From: Pyruvatibacter sp. HU-CL02332
GTDB taxonomy: Bacteria; Pseudomonadota; Alphaproteobacteria; CGMCC-115125
Assembly (NCBI RefSeq): GCF_040362765.1
Contig: NZ_BAABWK010000001.1
Location: 1,713,501 to 1,777,500, forward strand
Length of the DNA: 64,000 nt
Direction of reading: 5' to 3'
Below, one piece after another: positions 7,724-16,425 of the stretch; positions within the stretch are counted from its first letter, which is position 1; every line of letters begins with the position of its first letter. The notes beneath the pieces are model-generated. The model did not search any database and was not told the DNA's origin. It worked only from the letters and a program-made list of their open reading frames with translations. A program made the position numbers and the translations under genes.

Positions 7724-8890
7724 ATGCCCAGCCTTGATGATTTCGCCAGTACCAAACTTGAAAGCCTCGCCGCACGTGGACAGCGCCGCGAGCTGACCGA
7801 CACTGCCCGTAAAGCAGCAGGAACGGCGCTTCGCAGCGACCGAAACGTGATTTCGTTTTGCTGCAACGATTATCTCAACCTGTCCCAGCACCATGCCGTC
7901 AAAAGAGCAGCCCAGGCCGCCGTTGAAGAATTCGGCGTCGGGTCAGGCGCGTCACGCCTTGTCACGGGCAACCATCCCCTGTTCGCCCAGCTCGAAGCGC
8001 GCCTTGCCCGCATCAAAGGCACGGACGCTGCTTTGGTTTTCGGGGCTGGCTACCTGGCCAACACCGGGATCATTCCAAGTCTCGTGGGCGCGGACGACGT
8101 AGTGTTTGCCGATGAGCTCTCTCACGCCTGTTTGATGTCCGGCGCACGCATGTCGGACGCGCAGGTGCTTGTCTTTCGACACAACGACATGGCCCATCTT
8201 GAAGACCTGCTGACGGCCCACCGCGCGTCCGCCCGCAACGCCCTGATGGTGACGGATGGTGTCTTCTCCATGGATGGTGACCTAGCGCCATTGCCTCAGA
8301 TGGTAGCTCTGGCCAGCGACCACGATACGTGGCTGATGACGGATGATGCCCATGGTCTGGGTGTCATTGGGGGCGGCCATGGCTCAGCGCGCGCCTTTGG
8401 TGATGTGCCCCTGGATATCCCGCTGCAAATGGGAACACTGTCCAAGGCCGTCGGCGGCTTTGGTGGATATGTATGTGCAAGCCAACCGGTGATTGATCTC
8501 CTCAAGAGCAGGGCCCGCACTTTTGTGTACTCAACTGGCCTGCCGCCGGCCAATGCAGCTGCAGCCGTTGCGGCCCTTGAGATAATCGAAAGCGACACGG
8601 ATCTGATCGAAATGCCTGTAAGCAATGCAGCGCAGTTCTGCCGAGAGGCAGGCTTGCCGGCCCCCCAAAGCCCTATTGTGCCCGTCATCATTGGGGACGA
8701 GCGCGACGCGCTGGCTGCATCCCACATGCTGCTGAATGAAGGTTATCTGGTCACAGCCATTCGTCCGCCAACCGTACCCGCAGGCACCGCCCGGCTGCGT
8801 CTGACATTCATGGCGGAACACGACCCTGAGGATATTTCAAGACTTGCGGAAATTGTCCGTGAACGGATTATAGGACGATCGGCGGCATGA
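7724..8890 (+). CDS. bioF: 8-amino-7-oxononanoate synthase
   Basis: 388 residues. PLP-dependent condensation of pimeloyl thioester with L-alanine, the first committed step of biotin ring assembly. Signature features: CCNDYLNL near residue 47, GSGASRLVTGNH near 73, Asp-Asp-Ala-His at 207-210, and the PLP Lys241 in MGTLSKAVGGFGGY. A GAGGG precedes the ATG at short spacing. Its stop overlaps the bioD start by four bases (ATGA), indicating translational coupling. bioB and a pimeloyl-forming gene are not in this window. Confidence 0.95.
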   Translation: MPSLDDFASTKLESLAARGQRRELTDTARKAAGTALRSDRNVISFCCNDYLNLSQHHAVKRAAQAAVEEFGVGSGASRLVTGNHPLFAQLEARLARIKGTDAALVFGAGYLANTGIIPSLVGADDVVFADELSHACLMSGARMSDAQVLVFRHNDMAHLEDLLTAHRASARNALMVTDGVFSMDGDLAPLPQMVALASDHDTWLMTDDAHGLGVIGGGHGSARAFGDVPLDIPLQMGTLSKAVGGFGGYVCASQPVIDLLKSRARTFVYSTGLPPANAAAAVAALEIIESDTDLIEMPVSNAAQFCREAGLPAPQSPIVPVIIGDERDALAASHMLLNEGYLVTAIRPPTVPAGTARLRLTFMAEHDPEDISRLAEIVRERIIGRSAA

Positions 8891-9567
8891 GTGGTTCCAC
8901 ATTTTTTGTGACGGCATCGGGCACAGACATAGGCAAGACATATGTCACCACCGGGCTGATCCGCGCCCTGTTGTCTGCGGACCGAAAGGTAGAGGCTCTC
9001 AAACCCCTGATCACGGATTTCACAGACGCCACCCAAAGCGGCAGCGACACCGTGCTTATTCTTCAGGCGTTGGGAAGAGAGCCGACAGAACAAGCAATCG
9101 AGCATGTATCTCCCTGGCGGTACACTGCTGCCCTTGCGCCGGACATGGCCGCCGCCAGAGAAGGGTTGGTTGTGCCCTATGACGACGTCATCGCTTACTG
9201 CCGCGATGCCCGTGCCGCATTGAGCGATGAAACAACCCTCATCGTTGAAGGCGCAGGCGGTGTGCTCGTTCCTGTGGACGACACCCACACCATGCGTGAT
9301 TTCATGACCGACCTGACTGCGACACCCATTCTGGTGGTCGGCAGTTACCTGGGCACCATCAGCCATACGCTGACAGCCCTCGAGGCACTGCAGAGCCATG
9401 GGCTGTCACCCGCCGCTATTGTGGTCAGTGAGAGTGAGGATGCGGGCATTCCGCTGGATGAGACCTGCGATGCCATTGAGCGGTTCATTGGTGATGTGCC
9501 ACTCGTCCCGGTGCCGCGGGGCGATCAGGATGCATTTTCGCGTCTCGCCGCACTGCTCTCCAGGTAA
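8887..9567 (+). CDS. bioD: Dethiobiotin synthetase
   Basis: 226 residues. ATP-dependent carboxylation and ring closure of 7,8-diaminopelargonate to dethiobiotin. The P-loop GTDIGKTYVT lies at residues 12-21, substrate-contact Lys in EALKPLITD near 38, and VEGAGGVLVPV near residue 119 is the conserved BioD second motif. The start overlaps bioF (ATGA) and the operon ends at the strong terminator at 9597. Confidence 0.94.
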   Translation: MSGSTFFVTASGTDIGKTYVTTGLIRALLSADRKVEALKPLITDFTDATQSGSDTVLILQALGREPTEQAIEHVSPWRYTAALAPDMAAAREGLVVPYDDVIAYCRDARAALSDETTLIVEGAGGVLVPVDDTHTMRDFMTDLTATPILVVGSYLGTISHTLTALEALQSHGLSPAAIVVSESEDAGIPLDETCDAIERFIGDVPLVPVPRGDQDAFSRLAALLSR

Positions 9568-9596
9568 ACCCGGCTCCAGGTCAGTTGAAATAAGAG

Positions 9597-9634
9597 AAAG
9601 GCAGACCTGCACTTGGCAGGTCTGCCTTTTCTTT
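9597..9634 (+). terminator. Terminator of bioF-bioD
   Basis: 14-bp perfect stem (AAAGGCAGACCTGC and its complement) with loop ACTTG, followed by TTTCTTT. Lies 30 bp after the bioD stop. Confidence 0.92.
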
Positions 9635-9661
9635 ACTGTTCTTTTTCCACAAGGATTGGTC

Positions 9662-9814
9662 CTAGTGGTGGGGATGCGCCTTGTAGAAGGCCATGCGACG
9701 CGAGAAAGACCGTTCGTCTTCAAGCGTATGGCCCGCATATGGATGGCGCGACTTGTGTTGCTCCCTCCGGGGTGTGATCCCGAAAGAGAGCCAATACATC
9801 ATATTCTTCAGCAT
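9662..9814 (-). CDS. Small basic hypothetical protein
   Basis: 50 residues from the ATG at 9814, which has a well-placed GGAG 8 nt upstream; an upstream ATG at 9847 would add 11 residues but lacks such a site. The sequence begins with a short hydrophobic patch (MMYWLSFGI) and is then polar and basic, ending in HPHH. I do not recognise a family. Support for reality is the ribosome-binding site and the position: it diverges from an XRE-type regulator across a region with two matching operator-like dyads. Could still be a chance frame. Confidence 0.4.
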   Translation of the reverse strand: MLKNMMYWLSFGITPRREQHKSRHPYAGHTLEDERSFSRRMAFYKAHPHH

Positions 9815-9905
9815 GGGTGGCTCTCCATTCTTATTGGTCTTAGACATTGCCGCCTGTCGGCTACCTGGCTAGAGGTGTCATAAAACCGTAATATGTATCC
9901 TATAT

Positions 9906-9920
9906 ACGCACCATGTGCGC
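9906..9920. promoter_or_regulatory. Operator-like dyad 1 upstream of the XRE regulator
   Basis: ACGCAC-CAT-GTGCGC, a near-perfect palindrome directly after an AT-rich, -10-like stretch (CCTATATA). Its complement reads GCGCAC-ATG-GTGCGT, so it is an inverted copy of dyad 2 apart from the 3-nt centre. Likely a binding site for the adjacent XRE protein. Confidence 0.6.
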
Positions 9921-9936
9921 AGACGTCAACAAAAAA

Positions 9937-9951
9937 GCGCACAGCGTGCGT
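9937..9951. promoter_or_regulatory. Operator-like dyad 2 upstream of the XRE regulator
   Basis: GCGCAC-AGC-GTGCGT, centred exactly 31 bp from dyad 1 (about three helical turns) and 42 bp upstream of the regulator ATG. The two sites on the same helix face suggest cooperative binding by a small helix-turn-helix dimer. Confidence 0.6.
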
Positions 9952-9992
9952 AAAGCAAGTCTTAAGAGCCCGCCAAGGGGAGTGCGACTGAC

Positions 9993-10205
9993 ATGGATGA
10001 GAAAGAATTCAAGCGCTGGAGAAAGTCTTTGGGCATGTCTCAGAAAGACGCTGCAAAAGCACTTGGTCTGAAGCCTCGTATCATTCAGTACTACGAGAAA
10101 GGAGAGCGTGACGGAGAGAAGGTAAAAGTGCCGCGCTCTATTCGACTCGCGTGCTATGCGCTCGCACAGGGGGTTACAGACTACAACGGACCAAATGAAG
10201 GCTAA
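9993..10205 (+). CDS. Small XRE/Cro-type helix-turn-helix regulator
   Basis: 70 residues, essentially one helix-turn-helix domain: RKSLGMSQKDAAKALGLKPR at about 10-29 with the recognition helix following, then YYEKGERDG, the usual XRE 'Y/E-x-G' end. AGGGGAG precedes the ATG. A single-domain regulator of this size usually binds DNA as a dimer; the paired dyads upstream make autoregulation and control of the divergent 50-residue ORF plausible. No toxin, phage or restriction partner is visible. DNA-binding is confident; target is inferred. Confidence 0.8.
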   Translation: MDEKEFKRWRKSLGMSQKDAAKALGLKPRIIQYYEKGERDGEKVKVPRSIRLACYALAQGVTDYNGPNEG

Positions 10206-10244
10206 GAAGTTAACGGATATTAACCAAGACTAGGACCGTCACAA

Positions 10245-10994
10245 TCAGGGTCTGACACAGTCTAAAAGTGGCCCCAACTGGCCAATTCTCTTGCGAACAA
10301 TAGCTGCCTGACGGGTGACATGACCTGTTGAAGCCGTCGCATGCAGCTCAATTGGGTTGGGCAGGATGACGGCCAGTCGGGCTGCCTCCCGTTGGGTCAG
10401 ATCCTTGGCCGACACACCAAAGTGATGCTGGGCTGCCGCCTCAATGCCAAAGACCCCCGGCCCCCACTCTGCAATATTCAAATAGACCTCGAAAATCCGC
10501 TCCTTGGGCCAGAGCGCGTCAATGAGCGTGGCCACGTACAGCTCCAGGCCTTTCCGAATGTAGCTGCGATGAGGCCACAGCATGAGATTGCGCGCGGTCT
10601 GCATGGTGAGCGTACTTGCACCACCTTGGCCGCCACCTTCAATCTCCGCAGTCATGGCTTGTCTCAAGGCCGCCCAGTCGACGCCCCCGTGGGAACAAAA
10701 GTTGTTGTCTTCGGACGCGATCACCGCATAGCGCACCGATGGCGCGATCTCTTCCAGGGGAACCCAGTCCCGGCTCAGGCCATATCCCTCAACAAGTCGA
10801 ATGGCCATCACGGTCGTAAGGGGTGGCGGCACAATCCGGTACAGCAGGATCAATCCCACCGGAAGGACCACGAAAAGCCCTACAAGTCCGACCAGGGCCC
10901 ACTCGAGAATGGACAGTTCACGGCGCCGCAGACGGCCGAAGAAGCCGTCAGAAATCGAGCTGTTCGTCGTTGAGGATGAGCGGCGGCGCGGCAC
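10245..10994 (-). CDS. mtgA: Monofunctional peptidoglycan glycosyltransferase
   Basis: GT51 enzyme that polymerises lipid II into glycan strands at the inner membrane. I take the GTG at 10994 (GGAG 9 nt upstream) as start, giving 249 residues, near the usual 230-250; an ATG at 11090 would add 32 residues that do not look like a family N-terminus. A basic segment precedes one membrane span (LVGLVGLFVVLPVGLILLY). Catalytic motif ASEDNNFCSHGGVDW with the first essential Glu, then GGASTLTMQ (second conserved motif), and KERIFEVYLNIAEWGPGVFG. No transpeptidase domain follows. Confidence 0.93.
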   Translation of the reverse strand: MPRRRSSSTTNSSISDGFFGRLRRRELSILEWALVGLVGLFVVLPVGLILLYRIVPPPLTTVMAIRLVEGYGLSRDWVPLEEIAPSVRYAVIASEDNNFCSHGGVDWAALRQAMTAEIEGGGQGGASTLTMQTARNLMLWPHRSYIRKGLELYVATLIDALWPKERIFEVYLNIAEWGPGVFGIEAAAQHHFGVSAKDLTQREAARLAVILPNPIELHATASTGHVTRQAAIVRKRIGQLGPLLDCVRP

Positions 10995-11101
10995 GCGATT
11001 GATCTCCAGAATGTTCGATGCGGCAAAGTCTATGCGCCAACCACAAACAAAGTGATAGCGGACTTTGCACTCTCCCGGACAAATGATCACCGAACAAACA
11101 A

Positions 11102-11135
11102 AAACCGGGACCAGCCAAAAGGCAGGTCCCGGTTT
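11102..11135 (-). terminator. Terminator of the soluble chemoreceptor gene
   Basis: On the minus strand: AAACCGGGACC plus a 3-bp inner extension with one mismatch, loop TTTT, then the complementary arm and TTGTTTGTT. It lies 36 bp after the stop at 11172. Confidence 0.88.
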
Positions 11136-11171
11136 CCAGCCCCATGGCCGGGGCGTGGCGTCTAAGGTGCT

Positions 11172-12545
11172 CTAAGCGGCGTTCATGTGCTGCAGGAAGC
11201 CCTCAATCTCAGTGCGCAGCTCAGCAGCATGCTCGGAGAGCTCGCCGGCGGCTGACAGAACTTCCTGAGCCGAAGCGCCTGTCTCACTCACAGACGAGGA
11301 TACACCGGCGATATTCGATGATACCTCCTGCGTGCCCTGCGCTGCTTCTTGAACATTGCGAGCAATCTCCTGCGTCGCGCTGCCCTGTTCTTCGACGGCA
11401 CTTGCGATGGCTGTCGAGATAGAAGAGATCTCGTCAATCGTCGACTGAATGGACGCGATGGCATCCACGGCGCTCGATGTCACATCCTGAATGGACGAGA
11501 TCTGTGTGCCGATATCTTCAGTGGCCTTGGCCGTCTGCGTTGCCAGCGCTTTGACTTCAGATGCCACAACCGCAAAGCCCTTGCCGGCTTCACCCGCACG
11601 CGCAGCTTCGATGGTAGCGTTGAGCGCCAGCAGGTTCGTCTGGCTTGCAATATCAGTAATGAGGCTCACCACATCACCAATACGGCCCGCTGCCTCTGCA
11701 AGGCTCTGCACGGTCTGGTTCGTCCGCGTGGCTTCGTCGACCGCGCGTCCTGCAATCTGCGATGACTGTGCGACCTGGCGACCGATCTCCTGAACCGAAC
11801 TGGCAAGCTCTTCAGCAGCGCCTGCAACAGTCTGGACGTTCGTCGATGCTTCTTCAGAAGCAGATGCCACTGTCGCGGAACGGCTGGTTGCTTCCTCAGC
11901 CGTGCCTGTCATGCCGCGTGCAGTCGCATCAAGTTCGGTTGACGCAGATGCAACAACATCAACGACGCCCTTCACTTTTTCAGCCATGGAAATCTGGGCT
12001 GTGACCAGGCTCCAGCTCACCATTGGACCGGCATAAGAGCCGTCCGGATTGGTGATGGCAGAAACATTGAGTTCGAGTTTCTCCGGCCCGACCTGAATCA
12101 ATGCCTTGTGCGGCAGGTTGGCAGGGTCGCCCAGCATCGTGCGCTGGTGCACCGGACTTTTGTGGAACACGTCAATGCATGCGCCTTCGACTTCGTCTGC
12201 GGTAATAGGCAGATGCTCTTCAATGGTCCGCAGCGTTTCGATACTCGTCTTGTTGACGTAGCGGATCTTGAAGTCTTCGGGATCGCACATCATGACGTTG
12301 ATGGGCATCTCGTCCACCATCTGTGAAAGCTGTGCAGCCTGGCGCATCTTGTCGGCGATTGTCGCAATCGCCTGCCATTGCGTGCCGGCATCGCCAGCTT
12401 CCGCCCCATCCGGCAAGCTGACAGGTTCGCCAGACGCGAGTGCCGTCAGCGCGGCCTCCACTGTGGCTTTCGGCGTCGAAGCGGCGCCCTTCTTAGGCTT
12501 TTCGCTTCCTTTGGTGCTCTTGGCACCGCGATCAAAAATGCTCAT
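11172..12545 (-). CDS. Soluble methyl-accepting chemotaxis protein with PAS domain
   Basis: 457 residues. No signal peptide or membrane span. A low-complexity lead (1-60) is followed by a PAS-like domain (about 75-185, with [14 protein letters not shown]) and a full coiled-coil signalling region. The kinase-contact hairpin tip is [35 protein letters not shown], quoted here only in parts: [16 protein letters not shown] and [13 protein letters not shown]. It should sense an intracellular signal and feed CheA through CheW. No che genes or flagellar genes are nearby, so it is an orphan receptor, closer to the cytoplasmic PAS-MCP class. C-terminus lacks a CheR-docking pentapeptide. Confidence 0.88.
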   Translation of the reverse strand: MSIFDRGAKSTKGSEKPKKGAASTPKATVEAALTALASGEPVSLPDGAEAGDAGTQWQAIATIADKMRQAAQLSQMVDEMPINVMMCDPEDFKIRYVNKTSIETLRTIEEHLPITADEVEGACIDVFHKSPVHQRTMLGDPANLPHKALIQVGPEKLELNVSAITNPDGSYAGPMVSWSLVTAQISMAEKVKGVVDVVASASTELDATARGMTGTAEEATSRSATVASASEEASTNVQTVAGAAEELASSVQEIGRQVAQSSQIAGRAVDEATRTNQTVQSLAEAAGRIGDVVSLITDIASQTNLLALNATIEAARAGEAGKGFAVVASEVKALATQTAKATEDIGTQISSIQDVTSSAVDAIASIQSTIDEISSISTAIASAVEEQGSATQEIARNVQEAAQGTQEVSSNIAGVSSSVSETGASAQEVLSAAGELSEHAAELRTEIEGFLQHMNAA

Positions 12546-12702
12546 GAATTTCCCCTCTCATGGCCACCTGCCTCAAGCGGGTGTGTCGTGATTAGAGAGT
12601 AGGTCTGTAAAATAATCGTAAAAGTTGCACTATGTAGAGATGTACACGCAGCACGGCGTCAACCTGAAAGGGACTTTTCCTGCAACCAAAAGGCGAGTTT
12701 GT

Positions 12703-14187
12703 CTATCTCTTGATCGAACCCAGAATGCCCCGGATCAGCTCGCGCCCAAGGGTACGGCCCACCTGCCGCACCATGGATTTGATAAAGGCCTCTGTTGCCC
12801 CCTGGCGCCGTGAGGCCTTGGGGCGGGCGCGGGCTTCCGCTTTTTCGCGTTCCTTACGCTCCTTTTCAGCGGTGGCAGCTTTCTCTGCTTCAGCGCGCTC
12901 TGCTTCCAGTTCAGCGCGACGCTTCTGAAGAATTTCGTAGGCCGACTCCCGATCAATCGTGGTGTCATAGGTCCCGCCAACCGGACTGGAGGCAAGTGTT
13001 GCCTTGCGCTCTTCAGGCGTGGCCGGTCCAAGGCGGGAACTCGGCGGCCGTATCAGAGTGCGTTCCACAATGCCCGGCACGCCTTTTTCGCCAAGGGTAG
13101 ATGTCAGGGCTTCCCCCACACCCAGTTGCGTGATGACTTCCGCGGTCTTGAGATTTGGGTTTGCCCGAAAAGTATCCGCAGCAACGCGCACAGCCTTTTG
13201 GTCGCGCGGGGTAAAGGCGCGCAACGCATGCTGGATACGGTTGCCCAACTGGCCCAGCACCTCGTCGGGAACATCAAGCGGGTTCTGCGTGACAAAATAG
13301 ATGCCCACCCCTTTGGAGCGGATGAGTTTCACAACCTGTGCAATGCGGTCCACCAGATGTTTTGGTGCATCGTCAAAAAGCAGGTGGGCTTCATCAAAGA
13401 AGAAAACCAGCTTCGGTTTCTCCGGGTCGCCGACTTCTGGGAGTTCCTCAAACAACTCTGACATCAGCCACAACATGAAGGTGGCATAAAGCTGTGGCGC
13501 ACGAATGAGCTTGTCGGATGCAAGGATATTCACCTGACCCCGACCATCATAGGTGGTCCGCATTAAGTCCTGTAGGCGCAGGGCGGGCTCTCCGAAGAAC
13601 TTGTCACCACCCTGGGTTTCCAGGGTGAGCAAGCGTCGCTGGATTGCGCCAATGGACGCTGTGGTCACATTGCCGTAGCGCCCCGATATGTCCTTTGTGT
13701 TTTCAGACATGAAGGACAGCATTTCGCGCAGGTCCTTGAGGTCCAGCAGCAGCATACCGTCTTCGTCTGCTAGCCGGAACGCAATGGTCAGCACACCTTC
13801 CTGCGTGTCATTGAGCCCCAGCTGCCGGGACAGCAGGATCGGCCCCATCTCCGAGATTGTCGTGCGGACCGGGTGCCCCTGCTCGCCGAACACGTCCCAG
13901 AACACAACCGGGTACTGAGAATATTTGTAGTCGTCCAGCCCGATGGTAGCGGCGCGCTTCTCAAGAAAGTCCTTCGACACCCCCGCTTGCGACATACCGG
14001 ACAGATCGCCTTTGACGTCTGCCATGAAGACGGGAACACCGGCTTCTGAAAAGCCCTCTGCCAGGATCTGGAGGGATACGGTTTTGCCTGTACCCGTCGC
14101 ACCTGCGATCAGCCCATGGCGGTTGGCCAGTTTGAGAGACAGGTGCTGGTCAATGGCACCGCGGCCAAGAAAGAGCTGCTGAGACAT
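12703..14187 (-). CDS. HerA/YjgR-type ATPase (DUF853)
   Basis: 494 residues. Walker A GATGTGKT at 29-36, Walker B LVFFFDEAHLLF near 268-279, and FVTQNPLDVPDEVLGQLGNRIQHALRAF with the arginine-finger region, all typical of the DUF853 (YjgR) branch of HerA/FtsK-like ATPases. The C-terminus (about 410-460) is a charged Glu/Lys/Arg coiled coil followed by a basic tail. Cytosolic. The cellular function of this family is not established; a DNA-translocase or hexameric ATPase role is inferred from the fold. It lies 23 bp downstream of the alpha/beta hydrolase gene, so they probably share a transcript. Confidence 0.9.
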   Translation of the reverse strand: MSQQLFLGRGAIDQHLSLKLANRHGLIAGATGTGKTVSLQILAEGFSEAGVPVFMADVKGDLSGMSQAGVSKDFLEKRAATIGLDDYKYSQYPVVFWDVFGEQGHPVRTTISEMGPILLSRQLGLNDTQEGVLTIAFRLADEDGMLLLDLKDLREMLSFMSENTKDISGRYGNVTTASIGAIQRRLLTLETQGGDKFFGEPALRLQDLMRTTYDGRGQVNILASDKLIRAPQLYATFMLWLMSELFEELPEVGDPEKPKLVFFFDEAHLLFDDAPKHLVDRIAQVVKLIRSKGVGIYFVTQNPLDVPDEVLGQLGNRIQHALRAFTPRDQKAVRVAADTFRANPNLKTAEVITQLGVGEALTSTLGEKGVPGIVERTLIRPPSSRLGPATPEERKATLASSPVGGTYDTTIDRESAYEILQKRRAELEAERAEAEKAATAEKERKEREKAEARARPKASRRQGATEAFIKSMVRQVGRTLGRELIRGILGSIKR

Positions 14188-14210
14188 GTTATCCGTTCGT
14201 ATGCTGATGA

Positions 14211-15101
14211 TTAGTCTTTGAGGAAGTCGCGAGCAAGGCCCATGAACTCATCGAACTTGTCATGATGGACCCAGTGACCTGCGCCCTCCACATTCACCGC
14301 CTTGGCGTTCTTGAAGGCTTTGATCCGGCCGTCCTCAGTCGGGTCAGACGCCCAGCTGTCGGTGCCGCGCACCAGCATGACGGGAGCCTCAATGCGACCC
14401 CACAAGGCGCTGGTTTCCTCAGAGTCCCACCGGTCCGGCGGAAAGGCGCGGACGTAGTTGTCAAACTTCCAGGACCATGTCCCGTCTTCGTTTTGAATCA
14501 TGCCGTGCACGGTCAGGTGTCGTGAGTGTTCCGGGCTGAGATGCGGGTTTTCTTCCTGCATCCGCTTCACGGCGTCTTCCAGCTCTGGATATTTACGCGG
14601 TGAGCGCCCTGATAGGCCGCGCATCTGGTCGATCCAGCCTGACAGCCGTTCGTCCGCCGGCTTGCCTGCGCGCTGTGCTAGCATTTTCGGCGGTGGGCCA
14701 AGGCCCTCAATCGCAATCAGTTTCTCAACCGTCTCTGGGTAGATGCCTGTGTAGCGAAGCGAGATCGCACCGCCAAAGGAGTGCGCCAGGATCTTGAGAG
14801 GCGCCAGCTTCAACTGATGAATGAGCTGCGCAATATCATAGACATAGTCATTGATCATGTAGGTGCCGCCGACCATCCACTGACTGTCACCGTGCCCGCG
14901 CAGATCAGGCGCGATGATATGGTAGTCGTGGCGCAGCTCTTCGGCCACCCAGTCCCAGTTGCGGCAGTGGTCGCGCCCGCCATGCACCAGCAGCAGCGGT
15001 GGAGCATCCGGGTTTCCCCAGTCCACATAGTGAAGCCGCAGCCGTTGTGAGTAGTAGTTTCGGGACGCCGGCCCGACGATCAAATCAGTTTTATTGGTCA
15101 T
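14211..15101 (-). CDS. Alpha/beta-fold hydrolase
   Basis: 296 residues. Oxyanion-hole motif LLVHGGRDHCRNW near 38-49, nucleophile elbow AHSFGG with Ser108, acid near GTDSWASDP (Asp, about 249-251) and His in GAGHWVHHD near 277. No signal peptide. The family includes esterases, haloalkane dehalogenases (excluded here because the nucleophile is Ser) and AHL-degrading hydrolases. It diverges from the luxI-like gene across 183 bp, which makes a link to acyl-homoserine-lactone turnover conceivable but untested. Followed by the DUF853 ATPase gene. Confidence 0.85.
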   Translation of the reverse strand: MTNKTDLIVGPASRNYYSQRLRLHYVDWGNPDAPPLLLVHGGRDHCRNWDWVAEELRHDYHIIAPDLRGHGDSQWMVGGTYMINDYVYDIAQLIHQLKLAPLKILAHSFGGAISLRYTGIYPETVEKLIAIEGLGPPPKMLAQRAGKPADERLSGWIDQMRGLSGRSPRKYPELEDAVKRMQEENPHLSPEHSRHLTVHGMIQNEDGTWSWKFDNYVRAFPPDRWDSEETSALWGRIEAPVMLVRGTDSWASDPTEDGRIKAFKNAKAVNVEGAGHWVHHDKFDEFMGLARDFLKD

Positions 15102-15217
15102 GTCCGCACTTTACCCGCGCCATTGGGGTGAGGGAAAGGGCAGAAGAGAGCGCCTTTTTTTCTGAAAATTTTGCCCGTCAATCGCGGACATGCGCGAGTC
15201 CTGCGGGTCAACTCTCT

Positions 15218-15229
15218 ACCTACATAGGT
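15218..15229. promoter_or_regulatory. Short dyad upstream of luxI, possible lux-box half-like element
   Basis: ACCTA-CA-TAGGT, perfect symmetry, centred 61 bp before the luxI-like start. Outer ACCT/AGGT resemble lux-box ends but the element is shorter than the usual 18-20 bp box. Speculative. Confidence 0.25.
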
Positions 15230-15284
15230 GTGATGCTTCACAAAATCGATGGGAATGGAGCCTTCTAGTAAGCAGGAGGCTTAA

Positions 15285-15926
15285 ATGATTGAGTGCATGA
15301 CATTTTCGACTGCAAACGAGTTTGGGGACGCTCTGGTGGACTATCACCGCATGCGCTACCGGCTGTTCATAGAACGTGAAGGCTGGGACATTCCCCATTT
15401 CGACAACCTTGAGTATGACCAGTTTGATACGCCTGCGACGGTCTATCTGATCAAGCGTCGGCCCGAGACGGGCGAAGTGATGGGCGGCATGCGCCTTATT
15501 CCCACCACTCAGCCTTATCTGGCAGAGCACGTCTGGCCGAACATTATCCAGACCCGCCCGATTCCCAAGGACCCAAAGGTCTGGGAAGGCACACGGATGA
15601 GCGCCGCCCCGGAACTGTCCGTGGAAGAACGGCGTCAGACGCTGTCCGAGTTGGGCATCGGATTCGTTGAGTTCTTGCTGAGCGTCGGCGCCGACCGCGT
15701 CATCTTCGAGATGCCGCCCAAACTCCTCGAGTTCCAATCACGCGCGAACCCCGAATTCGTTGAGAGGCTGGGTGAGCCAATCACGCTCGACGACGGCACG
15801 CTACTCGTGGGTGGCTGGATACATCTGAGCGAAACCACTCTTGCGGCCTATCGCGCCGGAGCTGGTGTCACAGATGACATCGTGACCTATCCAAAAGCGA
15901 GCATCCCATATCGCAAGGCGGCCTGA
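15285..15926 (+). CDS. Acyl-homoserine-lactone synthase, LuxI family
   Basis: 213 residues, the family's normal length. Makes N-acyl-homoserine lactone signals from S-adenosylmethionine and an acyl-ACP or acyl-CoA. All the near-invariant LuxI residues are in register: Arg24, Phe28, Trp34, Asp45, Asp48, Arg70, Glu101 and Arg104 (segments MRYRLFIEREGWDI, YDQFDTPATVYLI, GGMRLIPT, WEGTRMSA). An excellent AGGAGG lies 5 nt before the ATG. No LuxR-type receptor is present anywhere in the window. A 34-bp palindrome/terminator follows. Acyl-chain specificity cannot be read. Confidence 0.94.
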   Translation: MIECMTFSTANEFGDALVDYHRMRYRLFIEREGWDIPHFDNLEYDQFDTPATVYLIKRRPETGEVMGGMRLIPTTQPYLAEHVWPNIIQTRPIPKDPKVWEGTRMSAAPELSVEERRQTLSELGIGFVEFLLSVGADRVIFEMPPKLLEFQSRANPEFVERLGEPITLDDGTLLVGGWIHLSETTLAAYRAGAGVTDDIVTYPKASIPYRKAA

Positions 15927-15959
15927 CGCCAGGACAAGATCCTGGTTGCCATGCCTATC

Positions 15960-15998
15960 ATTGACCCGAATGCACATGTGTATTCGGGTCAATTGCTT
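15960..15998 (+). terminator. Palindromic terminator after luxI
   Basis: 34-bp palindrome: arms ATTGACCCGAAT / ATTCGGGTCAAT around GCACATGTGT, in which CACATGTG is itself self-complementary. A short pyrimidine tail (TGCTTTT) follows. It works as a hairpin terminator, and its symmetry would also suit protein binding. Confidence 0.7.
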
Positions 15999-16161
15999 TT
16001 CAAAGACCAGCGAATTACTGAGCGCTTTCTCTACGAAAGGACTTGAGAACTGTCACTTTGCTTTGCGAAACTCCTATCAGAGCGGATGGGCGAATCCCTG
16101 CCGCATGAGTGCCCGACTGCGCATGACGCATTCAGGTGCCAAAGGAAGTGGAAAAGCGCTC

Positions 16162-16425
16162 ATGTTGGACGCCCGCGTCAAAGGTCTTTTTCAACAATGG
16201 CTGCAGGATGCAACGCCCGCCCCCTGGGGTGTGGCCCATGATCGCGACACTGACACCTACAAAATTGTGGCCCGAGACGATGATGGCCGCCCGCGCCTGG
16301 ATGCTGCGGGCGGTCAGATCACCATAGCCACAGGCATGACGCGCTCTGATGCTGCCATGCTGGTGCAGCTGCGCACGCTTCTGGATGAGGACGAAACCCC
16401 ATCTCGGGTGGTCAGTCTCTTCTAG
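16162..16425 (+). CDS. Conserved-looking small hypothetical protein
   Basis: 87 residues from ATG 16162, preceded by AAAGGAAGTGGA. In-frame ATGs at 16105 and 16123 lack good ribosome-binding sites. The composition is regular for a soluble protein: an N-terminal helix (DARVKGLFQQWL), a beta-rich middle (YKIVARDDDGRPRLDAAG) and a C-terminal helix with a repeat of Met and Leu residues. No family recognised. Its stop codon shares a CTAG with the stop of the convergent sulfatase-like gene, which supports this frame being real. Confidence 0.65.
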   Translation: MLDARVKGLFQQWLQDATPAPWGVAHDRDTDTYKIVARDDDGRPRLDAAGGQITIATGMTRSDAAMLVQLRTLLDEDETPSRVVSLF

